From Litoditis marina (Eukaryota; Nematoda; Chromadorea; Rhabditida; Rhabditidae), in the NCBI GenBank assembly GCA_964036275.1, contig OZ038438.1, positions 3,974,978 to 4,038,977 on the forward strand: DNA of 64,000 nucleotides. Reading direction: 5' to 3'. The position numbers were made by a program, and so were the translations under genes. Shown piece by piece: positions 1 to 10,514 of this stretch (its first letter is position 1; each line of letters begins with the position of its first letter). A model generated the notes under the pieces. The model was not told the origin of the DNA. It made no database searches and saw only the letters and a list, made by a program, of their open reading frames with translations.

Positions 1-186
1 TGCTTTCTAAAACGCATTATTGAAGCTCATAAACGATTTCCAGCTTACTATATAGTGTTATCCGTTCACTGCTCCCATATCCTCTTTTTCACCACAGGAT
101 ATTAAGGTACAGCTGCTGAGGTAGTGAGAAGATAATTCCATGTTGTATAGAACCAATAAGAACCCTTTCCAGGCGAATCCAAGTAA

Positions 187-2783
187 TTAGGAACTGACCA
201 TTTGAGTCTCACTGGGAACCAGTTGTATGTTATGCTGAGGGGGGACGGGCATCTGCTGCACGATAGATGTATGCATAAGTGGAGGCGGCGGTGGTGGCAG
301 GTCGTCGTCATCGTCAATCGATAGCAGAGACAAATCCGGGGGAGGCAGATCTCTCTGCAACATATCACTTTTATTTAAGAATTTAAGATTAACATTTATC
401 AGTTCAAATTTGAGCCTACATCTCTTTGTAAATGTTGTGGAAACGAAGTAATACACAAGTAAAAGTTTGAAAAATTCCGTACGTACAAAGGTTGCTTCGG
501 TTCAATTGAGAAACCAGTTCCCCTTCTAATGGTCATACTTTGCCTATGTATTGTTTCAAATGACTCCTTCCACATAGTATCATTCTGAGAACTGTGGTCG
601 AAATACTGCGCCAAATAACGACACGGTAGCACTGAATTGATACACGTATTGACATTCAGTTGCTAGCATAGTGCTAATAATTTCTGTGTACACAAAGCTT
701 TGTCAGTGATACATCTATTCAAAGGTCAACCTATCGGACTTGTTGTCGCGTAATCCATATATTCACGTCATCGGTTTACGGTTTGTAATTCAACAGTAGG
801 GGAAAGAAGCGTGAAATACAACATACCTTCATGCTTTCTTTCGGAGGACTAATCGACGGTCTAGCATCATTTCTCTCTACAACCATAGCCGGAGCCCGAA
901 CACTCATACCGGGAGGTGGCAACAAAGGAGAAGAGGTTTGTAACGACTGTAATACGTCACTGACAACGAAGCAAGAGGAACACACACGAACAACGTCAAT
1001 GCAAGAATATCTGTGAGATATTCTAGCCCAAACTAAGAATCCACACTGGGAAAAGTTCGCAGACACACAAAATAGAGACTGGGGAAGGGACAAAATAAGG
1101 GTAATGATGGAACGTACATACCTGGGCGCCTTGATTTTGATTTCTGTTAAGCTGTAATCCAATAGATTGAGGTGCCTGATACTCCTCAGGGAATGAAAGC
1201 GCCCCAATGGGAGGATTTCGAGTTGACGAAGGCATTCTAAATGTGACACTTGTGAAGAACATTCAACTATGATACATATGAAAACATTATACTTCGATAC
1301 ATATCGATCATCGACAATAGCATACACTTCAGTCGTGGTCCTTCTTTTCCGTTATGATACACGAAAAAGGTACTCAGGTTTACGCAATCCTTACTACTGA
1401 GAGCCCTGCGCAAACATTCAAGGAGAATATACTACCTGGGAACCAGACTAAACAACGTAATCAATAAGTACTCAGTTGACGATGTGATTGTCAGCTAATG
1501 AAACGTGAAAATGTACCGTGTTGACATCTTGGCTTCTTGTGGTTGCACTTGTGGTCTTCTTTTCTTTTTAGGACTTTTACTACCATCGACCGGCGATTTC
1601 ACCCGCCGCTTACTTTCACCACAGTCCTGAAGTTGAAATTGCGATCAATAATCAGTACATGACCAGCTTGAAGGAAGTTCATGGACATAATTATAATAAT
1701 TTTGCTAGAAAATGCGGTTCTCCCTTTTCTTTCCAAACTTCCAAGAACCATGAATAAGCTGTTTGCGGCAGCCTTCACAAAAGATGCTCAAGATAGAAAA
1801 TAGCTTCAAAAACGCAAACCTTGAGCATTTCTTTCCTCCACAGGTCGAAGAAAAAGGATGGATTTGTGTACAGACTCAGAGCATTATTTGGATCGTCCCT
1901 GAAATAAACAAATCATTGAAAAAAAATTGGTTAAAATTCCACGTCCTGACTTCTGATATTTGCTTTGCTTGTGTGAAACTAGCAAACATGGGCAAGATTA
2001 ACAAAAAATAACAAAATATAATTTTCGACTTACCTGTATGGGTTAAGAGCATCAAGGTTGGGAGGCGAATCACATTTCATATACACTTCCGACAATGCAG
2101 TGGGAAGTGTACTCCTATCCAATGTATGCTGATCCACTAATATTGAGCTCTTGAATGCTTTCCTCATTTGAACCTCGTCGAGACTAGCTGAATGTATTAC
2201 AATTTTCGAATGGACATTGAATCAGCAAAAAGTATTCTAGTGTTTTCATATTGCATGTTCCATTATATTTATCGAACTACCGAAGAAACAACCTAAGTTA
2301 ACACCACGACGACACCAAATCACTAGACAAGTGTGCGGCTTCAAGCAGCTGAGTTTGGTCGTCTGCGCTCGTCCAAGTTTATCTACCGGATGTCAATGTT
2401 ATTCTATTCAAGAATCAATCAAATCGAAACACAGAAATAAATCATGTAAACGTTTTAACGTGGGCTAGATAGAACCATAGTATATTCTTTATCCAGGAAG
2501 TGAAAAACTGACCTTGTTCATTGCAGGAGTCGAGCTGGGTGACCTTTGACATTAATCGTTCAATCCTTTGTTGTAATATATTGGATTTGTGGTCCAACTT
2601 CATTGCATCTAAGTAAATTTCACCAACAATGTGCTCCGCGTGTTTACTCAACGAACTCAACTGACGAATCAGATTAGCTAGCGTGCCATTGGCCACACAC
2701 TGTAATTCATCCCTGCTGACATCTGGCGGAATCCTCCCCCTGCTCACGTTCACAGGGGATACCGCACGTTTGATGAGCGGCAT
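187..2783 (-). CDS. WASF: WAVE/SCAR actin nucleation-promoting factor, 3' end not in window
   Basis: Subunit of the WAVE regulatory complex that activates Arp2/3 at the cell cortex. Exons (minus): 2783-2513, 2187-2034, 1898-1820, 1626-1517, 1236-1122, 946-827, then from about 362 down to a stop at 187-189. The N-terminus begins MPLIKRAVSP and carries the SCAR homology domain: LANLIRQLSSLSKHAE, VTQLDSCNEQ, MRKAFKSS, the CDSPPNL..LNPYR block, and LYTNPSFFFDLWRKEML. A basic stretch (KSPKKKRR) follows, then a proline-rich part ending in six consecutive prolines. All joins agree in phase. The WH2 and acidic C-terminus that bind actin and Arp2/3 are absent: the open frame ends MVSS-stop, but a splice donor (GTGAGA) just before it could lead to exons left of position 1. 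A 3' splice site (TCTTCCAG) lies 10 bases before the ATG. Nematode name would be wve-1. Family call sure; 3' end unknown. Confidence 0.92.
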
Positions 2784-3209
2784 GAGAAACTACCTGGAAG
2801 AAAATACTATTCAGGAATGGGTGAAGAAACAGGAACACGCATGGTGTATATGTGGTGCATCTAAGATCACATATCAACTTAACATGACACAGCAATAAAC
2901 AACAGAACTGAAACCGTGCTTCTCAAACAAAGCTATAAAACAATATACAATTTGATGAATGATTACAACAGAGAAGGTCGACTAGCTGGCGTTAAACACA
3001 ATATGGGGATGACTGTTATATGTTTTTATTTATAGCATAAAATTTGTGTGATGGCATCTGCCGCGATGACGGTGTACCGAAAATAGTGTCGTGATTACGT
3101 ATTGGCGGCAATTTAATTTTTTTAAATACTTCCAGAATTGTCGCACATTTTATATTCTAAATTTCCAACCAGTATATTGAAGGCGCAAACTGTTTTTCTG
3201 TTGAGGAGA
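2784..3209. promoter_or_regulatory. Divergent spacer between WAVE and APEX1
   Basis: These 426 bases separate two head-to-head genes and must hold both promoters. Each start codon is preceded within 10 bases by a 3' splice site (TTCTTCCAG on the minus strand, CTGTTGAG on the plus strand), so real transcription starts lie inside this spacer as outrons. No TATA box or other clear element was recognised. Confidence 0.5.
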
Positions 3210-6021
3210 ATGTCCAAACGACCCAACTCCGTGAGTTCGCAAATTTCTTACGCATTTAATTTTCAGTTCAAATGAATGAATGTGATCTGATCGATATTTG
3301 ATAACGTTTTAGACAACTAGAGCGTGCACACCTAGAATATGCATAGAAACAAAACAAAGTATATCCTATCTTTTCTCATATGTTTTTGCTATTCCAGGCG
3401 GCTCTGGCCCCTATCTTCACGAACAAGAAGGCGAAACCTAGTGTTTCCGCGTCGGGTGAAGACGACACTCCATCGAGGGAAGACGAGAAAGAACGTGCTT
3501 GGAAGATACTTTCATGGAATGTGGCAGGCCTAAGAGGGATGGCAAAGGTATTTACATCAGAAAGGTCACATTTGCAATGCTCGAGGCGCTGAATAATAGC
3601 TAGAAAAGATATTGCAGGCTTCCATAGGTGAATTACGATTACAGGAATTTGATGTCAGGTTACTTGTGCCCGGTTACCTGTTACGTCCCAGAAAATAGGT
3701 TAGGTTACCAAAAAACAGTTGAATAGCCCATTCCATATAACCATCAAACATTTGTTTAACAATAAATTTGTTATAAGATCCAATTTTATCATAAACTCCC
3801 GTCTCTAACTGTTGAGTATTGACACATCTCGCACCGTTCCCTCCACCTAGAAATTGCACTTTTTCAGAAACAAAATCACAAATCAATTCTTCCTGAAAAT
3901 GCCGACATTTTATTCCTTGGTGAGATCAAGTGCAAGGAATGGCCCACGGAGCTCGAATCTGATTTCAAGGTCTCTTCACATTCTCTGTTGTCGACTTACG
4001 AAGACACACACAACTAAAGTGTTTCATTTTTTAATCTACTTTCAATGAATGTGGCACTCGTTCATCAGTGAAAGATGAAACCACGAGGTGCAAAAAATGA
4101 AATGAGACCATGGTGGTTATTAAGATATTAAGGCAGTGTGGAATTCCCGATTATTTGTTTGTGCGATGTTCTTTTGATTCTAAAAGTACATTATTCTCAC
4201 TAACACTAAGAAAAATACTGACCTATTTACCAATTCATTATATTTCCATTATATATCCTTCTCATATAATTCTCGGCTGTCACAACCCACTTAGTCCTAA
4301 AAGAAAGTTGGTGGACCGCGAGTATTTTTCTCTCTTACTGCAATACAAGCACGAATTCATTATCTCTCTTTCAACTCGTTTCAGCAATATCCTCATAAGA
4401 CTCTCGCCGTGTCGTTAGAGAAAAATGGAGGATATGCAGGCGTGGCATTGCTGAGCAAAGTTAAACCAATTAAGGTTGGTTTGTCGGACGTGTTCACATC
4501 AAGAATCAGTTTTCCTTTCACATGACTAGTCACAATTCATCAATGTTAGATTGAAGGCGGTAAGGGTTGAACTCCAGTGACGTATCCACCAATACTTTTT
4601 CCGCTCCCGGGATCCCAAAAACGCTCCCGGGACATGGAAAACATATTGGTGGATACGACCACAGAAGATCAAGTGTATTTCACAAACGTTCAGTGCCGTT
4701 TTGTAGGTTTGGAAGGGTATCGACAACTCTGATTTCGATAGAGAAGGGCGACTGATCATCGCAGAGTTCTCCCGTTTCTTCTTCATCGGTGCATACGTGC
4801 CAAACAGTGGACGGGGACTGGTGAACTTAGACAAACGGCACAAGTGGGAGCAACTGTTTTTGGATAAGGTACAGCTGACACTTACTATTCTTCATGGCCA
4901 AAGGTAACTATTTAAGAAGAAAGTCTGTGTTATTCTGTTATTCAGTCTTATTCAGTCCTTGTGGTCATTCTCAGTAAAGCTTCTGATTCAGTATTTTTCC
5001 TGCCTGTTTCAGATTAAAGACCTCGATCGAACTAAACCTGTTGTTTATGGCGGAGATCTGAACGTTGCGCACAATGAAATAGGTGGGTGACGATTGTTAC
5101 ACTTTGTTGTCGTGGAGTTGAAAAAATATACAGCGGCTTGTTGTGAAACTGCATCGTACTTTTGATAGGATCTTCCGTTAAGAGCAGGACTGCAGTTTTT
5201 ATTTTTGCTGTGTGTTATATATCTGTCTACTATTCGTAATATCAGATTTGGCCAACCCGGTTTCCAACAGGAACAAAACAGCTGGGTTCACTGATCAAGA
5301 GCGTGGGTGGTTCGGTACGCTGTTAGATGCAGGTTTCAAGTTGAGTTCAAATTCTTTGCTGATTGTTCTAATATCGAGAATGAAACTAAGTATATCTTCT
5401 TCCAAGTCCGGGCAAGTAGACGTAAAGACGGGTGCAAAATACGACACACGAGAACTTTTTCAATTCGACCGTATTCCAGCCTATTGGCGATTTCCAAGCA
5501 TCATGCTCTAGTTTAGAGAAGAAACTGGACCGTATCTTTTCAGGATACCTTCAGAACAATGCACGAGGAACAGAAATTCTCTTTCTGGTCATATATGGGC
5601 AATGCAAGGTCGAGAAATGTAGGATGGAGACTTGATTATTACCTTGTCAGCGATAGGGTAATGCCCAAGGTAAACTGCTTCTTTTTAAATACTACAGGTC
5701 AGGCATGTGTCTAGTAGTGTACTAGCTGTTATACGTTTCAATAAGCTTTGAGGTTCCGGATCTCTCAAGAATCAAACTGTTAGCCATGGCACCTGATACC
5801 GAACAAATAGTTTTTACGGATATACCCATTTTTAAAATCAACAATACGGTTCCAAACCACGTAGCCAGGAACCATTGACTATTGTCCCAGGTTGAATGAA
5901 GTATGGATAATGCACCAGATTGCAAGATAAAACATATTTATTTCAGGTGACAAAGAGTGACATTCTGACCGAGATCATGGGTAGCGATCATGCTCCAGTA
6001 TTACTCGAAATTGAGTTGTAA
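3210..6021 (+). CDS. APEX1: AP endonuclease, APE1/ExoIII family
   Basis: Base-excision repair enzyme that cuts DNA 5' of abasic sites in nucleus or mitochondria. Exons: 3210-3230, 3398-3547, 3868-3969, 4385-4474, 4707-4868, 5013-5082, 5246-5340, 5544-5669, 5947-6021, giving about 296 aa (human 318). Family motifs in order: KILSWNVAGLRGMAK, the metal-binding Glu in FLGEIKCKEWP, GAYVPNSGRGL, GGDLNVAHNEIDL, NKTAGFTDQER, SFWSYMGNARSRNVGW, LDYYLVSD and the catalytic GSDHAPV. The redox Cys of mammalian APE1 is Leu here (KILSW), and the following metal-site Asp is Ala (NVAG). To keep the DAGF-K-DTFR reading, exon 7 must end before TTGAGT instead of GTGAGT, a non-canonical donor. A 3' splice site lies 4 bases before the ATG. 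Tail-to-tail with CHMP2B, 90 bases between stops. Nematode name exo-3. Confidence 0.93.
4581..4657. repeat. Short inverted repeat in APEX1 intron 4
   Basis: CGTATCCACCAATA at the left is matched by its reverse complement TATTGGTGGATACG at the right, 14-base arms. The loop holds two copies of CGCTCCCGGGA. It looks like a small foldback or MITE remnant; the intron spans 4475-4706. Confidence 0.75.
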
Positions 6022-6111
6022 TTGTCATTTGACGTATATCGTATATGAATACATTTTGTTCATGTCAGTTTATACAAATATAATACATCGTTATATACAG
6101 TTAGGAGCTTA

Positions 6112-7528
6112 TCATCCTCTCAGCTTTGCCAACATTTGATCCAAATCGGTATCCGCTAGCGGTTGTGTTTCAGAAGTGGGAACGTTCGGGATCGAAGAAA
6201 GCTAAAATACAAATTCCTAAACTTTTGAATGACAATTTCTGCTTGCTATTTTAAATTCTAGTTCGTTTTCAAAGGTTTAGTTACCTACAGAAGAAGTTGA
6301 AAAAAATACACTTCAAATAAGCTGTGCTTAATGTATTGACTATCACGCGCAAGAAAACTGACGAGAGCATACCTTGCCGTTCATTTCTATTCCAATTTCA
6401 TCGAGGACTTGAGAAACGACTGCGTCTTCAGCGGCACTGTCGGCAGGATCGGAGAAAATACCATCCATAGCTTCATTCAACATCTGAAAAGCGTTTCGAT
6501 ATGGTATATAAATATGCTGAAATATAAGACATATAACAATATAAAATGCGTAGAATACCTCTTCAGACATTCCAATGCGTTCTTGCGCCATTTGGAACTC
6601 TCTCATGTTCTTGGCCATCGAAGTTATAGGCATCTGTTTATCCATTGCTTTCATCGTGTTCACTGTTTCTCCCATGACATTCGACATTCTACCCATGGCG
6701 TACATGTGACTGAAAAATAAAGAATGATATCCAGAAGTTGACCTTAAGAAAGGTGCGCCCAAGTATGCGCTAGATACTTTTAGAAATTTCTTTTAGAAAA
6801 GTTAGAAATTTCTCACGATAGATAGCAACTGATTTTCGAAGAGCGACTCTCGGTTAGATTTGGTTTGTCCAAGTACCCGTATAGTACAATTATGAGGACA
6901 CTAATGACTACAAGACAATATTGAATAGTAACCTGTTTTGTGATTGAAGTCCTGTAAGTTGAGCACTCAGTCCCACACTTTTGGTCCTGTGCTTTCGAAG
7001 TTGAACAAGCTGTTTCGCCAGTGACGAACACGCTTCTCTTTGACCTTGCTTGGCAAGCTTCCTGATTTCGTTTTCCTGCGATAAAAACAACTATGAAACT
7101 GATCGACAAACAGCTTTAACAGAGATCTAGAAAAAACAAACTGACTAGCTCCTTTTCACGACGATCCAGGGCTCGGCGATCACCTTCTAAATCGCGATTC
7201 GCTTTTCGCACCAAACGATTGTTCCCTCTCAGCTGCTCTGAACAGAACAAGGGATAACCAATGAAGTCATGAACACAACAAATCATAGTTGAGAAAGTAT
7301 TATTAATAATGCATGAAGATTTGGCATCTGTCCAGTGAATTTTATCCGAAGGCTTCATACCTTTGAAGTAAACCTACTCTACATCGAATCAACACTTTTC
7401 GATCTGAAGATAATAATTACAACTTCAACTGGATTAGCAGTTTTGTTAAAAAAAAATAGAGGTTTTACCAACAATTATTAAATATATATATACCCACCTT
7501 TAGGATCCGGCTTTTTGAAGAAATCCAT
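6112..7528 (-). CDS. CHMP2B: ESCRT-III subunit, CHMP2B-like
   Basis: Charged multivesicular body protein that polymerises on endosomal membranes for vesicle scission. Exons (minus): 7528-7498, 7237-7146, 7075-6933, 6709-6559, 6483-6373, 6201-6112; about 205 aa, the normal Snf7-family length, all phases consistent. It starts MDFFKKPDPKEQLRGNNR, continues with the basic helical core (ENEIRKLAKQGQREACSSLA, KQLVQLRKHRTKSV), and has an acidic C-terminal half with VVSQVLDEIGIEMNGK. The end LDQMLAKLRG fits a C-terminal MIT-interacting motif bound by VPS4. EAC..LAKQLV.LRK and VLDEIGIE.NGK favour CHMP2B over CHMP2A (known family pattern). A TTTCTAG acceptor is 4 bases before the ATG. Convergent with APEX1; the two 3' UTRs must nearly touch. 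Confidence 0.92.
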
Positions 7529-7904
7529 GGCCCTAGAAATATAGAAATCGAGAGCCGAATGATGACTTGTGAGAAGGATGATTCAACAAAACAAGTCGAT
7601 GAAAACATCCAAGCAAAAGCGAACATTCGGTTGTGGTAGAAATAAGATTATAGACATTCAGATATAATATTTACCAACATGGTCGGAGAAGAATCTATTA
7701 CAATTTTGCTCAAAAAGAGAATGGTTTCGATCGCGAAAAAATAAGACAGTGACTGCAAAATGAGTCAGCCAGCTTCCAATAGGCGCACCGACGTGAGGTG
7801 TGAAAGAAATCCGCAGAAACGTACCGTACTTCCAAAATCAAGTTTCATAATTTTTATATAAAATTTAAATTTTTTGTTATTTTTTCAAGATATATATTCA
7901 AGAT

Positions 7905-8120
7905 TGGTAAATGAGTGGGGGGACATTGTACATCTTCGACATTGAACAATCACCCCCCCACAATTCCAAATGGGGGGTGATAGTACATACCCGGAACTGA
8001 TGTACAATCACCCCCCACTCAACCCAAGCCTGTAGTAAATAAGCATGTTGTATAATCGCCCCCCAAAGGTGGGGGGGGGGGCGATTGTAGTACGGGCCCT
8101 TTTCAACCCATTTAGACCAG
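7905..8120. repeat. C/G-run dispersed element, copy 1
   Basis: Runs of 6-10 C or G occur every 20-40 bases, joined by short spacers such as GACATTGTACATCTTCGACA and TACCCGGAACTGATG. The same spacers in the same order recur at 51320-51476 inside La intron 7, so this is a dispersed element and not simple low-complexity DNA. Confidence 0.85.
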
Positions 8121-8198
8121 GGTGGGGGGCAAATGTAAACTACTCCCGACTTCTCACCCTTTTGATTGTAAAGAGTATTATGTCTTATTTTTCTGTTT

Positions 8199-8395
8199 CC
8201 TTTTTTGTTACCACTCACTTTTCTACGGAATAAAGTATTCATATATAGTAGTTAATATTTGAGCTATTTTGTAATGAACTTGTCGCCCATAGTTAACCTT
8301 TTTTGTTACCACTCACTTTTCTACGGAATAAAGTATTCATATATAGTAGTTAATATTTGAGCTATTTTGTAATGAACTTGTCGCCCATAGTTAAC
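8199..8395. repeat. 98-bp tandem duplication upstream of RTF2
   Basis: Two head-to-tail copies (8199-8296 and 8297-8395) begin CCTTTTTTGTTACCACTCAC and end CGCCCATAGTTAAC. By eye they appear identical, so the event is recent. The second copy ends 22 bases before the RTF2 start codon, so promoter or outron sequence has been doubled. Confidence 0.93.
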
Positions 8396-8417
8396 GAAAT
8401 TGGAAAGTAGGTCAGTC

Positions 8418-10299
8418 ATGGGAGCGGATGGAGGAACTATACCCAAGAGGTGTGAATTGGTCCAAAAGAAGAAGAAGTCAGAGAAGCTCGAAAAGGCCAT
8501 CAAAAATGCCACCAAGTGGAAGAACTGTCAACTAACACAGCAGCCGTTGAAGGTATACGGTTATTGATGTGGTTTATATGGATATTATATTTATGTTAAA
8601 TAATACTCCATAAGCGTAACTGAAATGTTATCATATGTGAGAAATTTAGATTTTATCCCACAAGCTTACTTGATAGAAGTGAAAAAAAAACTGTCTGTTG
8701 AATCAACTTTTTCCTTTCCGAATTACATGTTTTTTCTTACCGATTTTCACAATTAGTATGCTTATAGAATTACTGTTTACAATTGTTCATGTAATTTTTA
8801 ATTACAGAAACCAATCATTGCTTGTCGGCTCGGAAAGTTATATAGCAAGGAAGCTGTAATCGAGGCTATTCTAACGAAAACGATTCGAAATAGTGAGACT
8901 GCATCTCATATAAAAGGATTGAAGGTGAGCAATACTTAGTGCTCTTAGGGAAGGCAAACAAGTTGTAAACTTTTTCAAATATGATGTGTAGTTTCGTATA
9001 ACAACTGAATTTATCACTTGAAGGACTTCAAAGAGCTGAAGCTGACTGTGAACAAAGACTACAAGGGTGACTGTGAAGAGGTGAAGGGAGATGCCTACCT
9101 GGATCATAATCAGGTACTTTTCGATTCAATTACCTTCTGTGATTTTGAAACAATGCGTTACAAACATTCGATAGCAGAAGATATATGCGATGGCGATGGC
9201 ACTGTATTTTCTAAATTGGTTTTTGACTGACTTGCCGCGCAGATATTCTCTTTTAACACGTGGATTTTTGGGTACAATAATTGTCAAATATAAAAAAAAT
9301 ATTTTGAGTAAATAGGATGCTGTTTTTATTCAACGCCACGAGAATTTTTTTCTTTCAGACCCAGTTTATTTGCCCCGTGACTTCGGCTCCCATGAACGGT
9401 AATCAAAATTTTGTTGTCAATTGGAAGTGCGGATGCGTTTTTTCGGAGAAAGCTCTACAGGAGGTACGGTGTAGCATTTACTTTCACGCCTTCACCTGTG
9501 TAAACTCATATATTTATCGCTTTCTTTTCGCATTCTGCCGGAAATAAGATGTTCATTTCATTTGAAATTTTCATTATTTCACTATAGTCAGCCTGTACAC
9601 ACGGTGACAGCAATCAATATAGCTTCCTGAACTCTCTTAGAAAAATATTTTAGTTCAAAAATGATAATCGCGTTTGTCACCTGTTAAAGCTTCTCATAGA
9701 TATAATTCAATATAGTTGTAATTCATTTCCGCTTACGAAAAATTCGTCTCTAGGTGAAATCGGATGTATGCCACGGTTGTGGTGGGCCATGGAATGAAGC
9801 TGATTCCGTCCAATTGAATCCCGATCAGGAGCTCCTTGAAACATACCAGCGTAAATTGGCAGCCGAACGAGCGGAGAAAAAGAATAAAGACGGCCCCAAG
9901 GATAGCAAAAAAGAAAGTGGGTGTTTCATGTATTCCATGTATAATGTGAGTATTTCATGTATTCTATGTAGAAAGCGAGTATTTTACATAGTTGTTTGAA
10001 CTATATGTATGAATAGCGACAATTCAAATTCATCCCCTCCCACTTTCGTAGGGGTCGATCACCTAAGAATTGTTATAGAAATGCAACTCGCGCAGCGCTC
10101 TCCATGTACATGCTTTGACATTCTTATATTTATATTTACAGAACCGGATTCGAAAAAGACAGAAAAGAGAAAGGCCGACACAGATCTACAGTTGGATCCC
10201 AGCAAGTCTGATGCATACAAAAGACTCTTCACAACCTCCAAAGAAGCGAAGGCGAAACCTGAGGGTCACTGGGTCACCTACAATCCCCTCTATTACTGA
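8418..10299 (+). CDS. RTF2: Replication termination factor 2 homologue
   Basis: RTF2 proteins act at stalled replication forks through a variant RING-like fold. Exons: 8418-8552, 8808-8924, 9024-9113, 9359-9463, 9754-9916, 10142-10299; about 255 aa, all phases consistent. Family signatures: MGADGGTIPKRCELV at the N-terminus, KPIIACRLGKLYSKEAVIE, ICPVTSAPMNG, CGCVFSEKALQEVKSDVCHG with the paired Cys set of the degenerate RING, a Lys-rich linker, and the closing SDAYKRLFTTSKE..HWVTYNPLYY. The linker is shorter than in vertebrates (human about 306 aa). A splice acceptor (AAAGTAG) lies 7 bases before the ATG. AATAAA at 10371 fits a poly(A) signal. OXA1L starts 216 bases after the stop on the same strand, which suggests a shared primary transcript. 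Confidence 0.94.
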
Positions 10300-10514
10300 T
10301 GGTCTCATTCTGTTCGGATACTTCACCAGCGAGAAGTATTCTAACTTTGATGTATATATCAACGTGATACAATAAATCTTTCAAGACGTTATATATTATA
10401 ACATTACCAAACGGGTTGTGTCCGAGTGGATATCTTATTATTTAGATATATTTTTGTAATCCAGTGGTTGATAGATGTGTGTATGTATTAATATATGTTT
10501 ACAGCCCTTGTCCA
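10300..10514 (+). promoter_or_regulatory. Intercistronic region with SL2-type layout
   Basis: Between the RTF2 stop and the OXA1L start lie a poly(A) signal AATAAA (10371-10376), about 128 bases of T-rich DNA, and a 3' splice site ATGTTTACAG ending at 10504, ten bases before the OXA1L ATG. In nematode operons the downstream gene is trans-spliced about 100 bases after the upstream poly(A) site, so this spacing fits (inference). Confidence 0.6.

Larger units (their letters stand above)
7529..8417. other. Divergent spacer CHMP2B / RTF2, repeat-bearing
   Basis: No gene is seen. From 7529 to about 7900 the sequence is AT-rich and unannotated. It then holds a C-run/G-run element (7905-8120) and a perfect or near-perfect 98-base tandem duplication (8199-8395) just upstream of RTF2. 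Both promoters should lie here. Confidence 0.6.

Noticed and set aside
7898..8242. Open frame with several Trp and Pro on the minus strand
   Set aside because: It is the translation of the C/G-run element, whose second copy does not keep the same frame.
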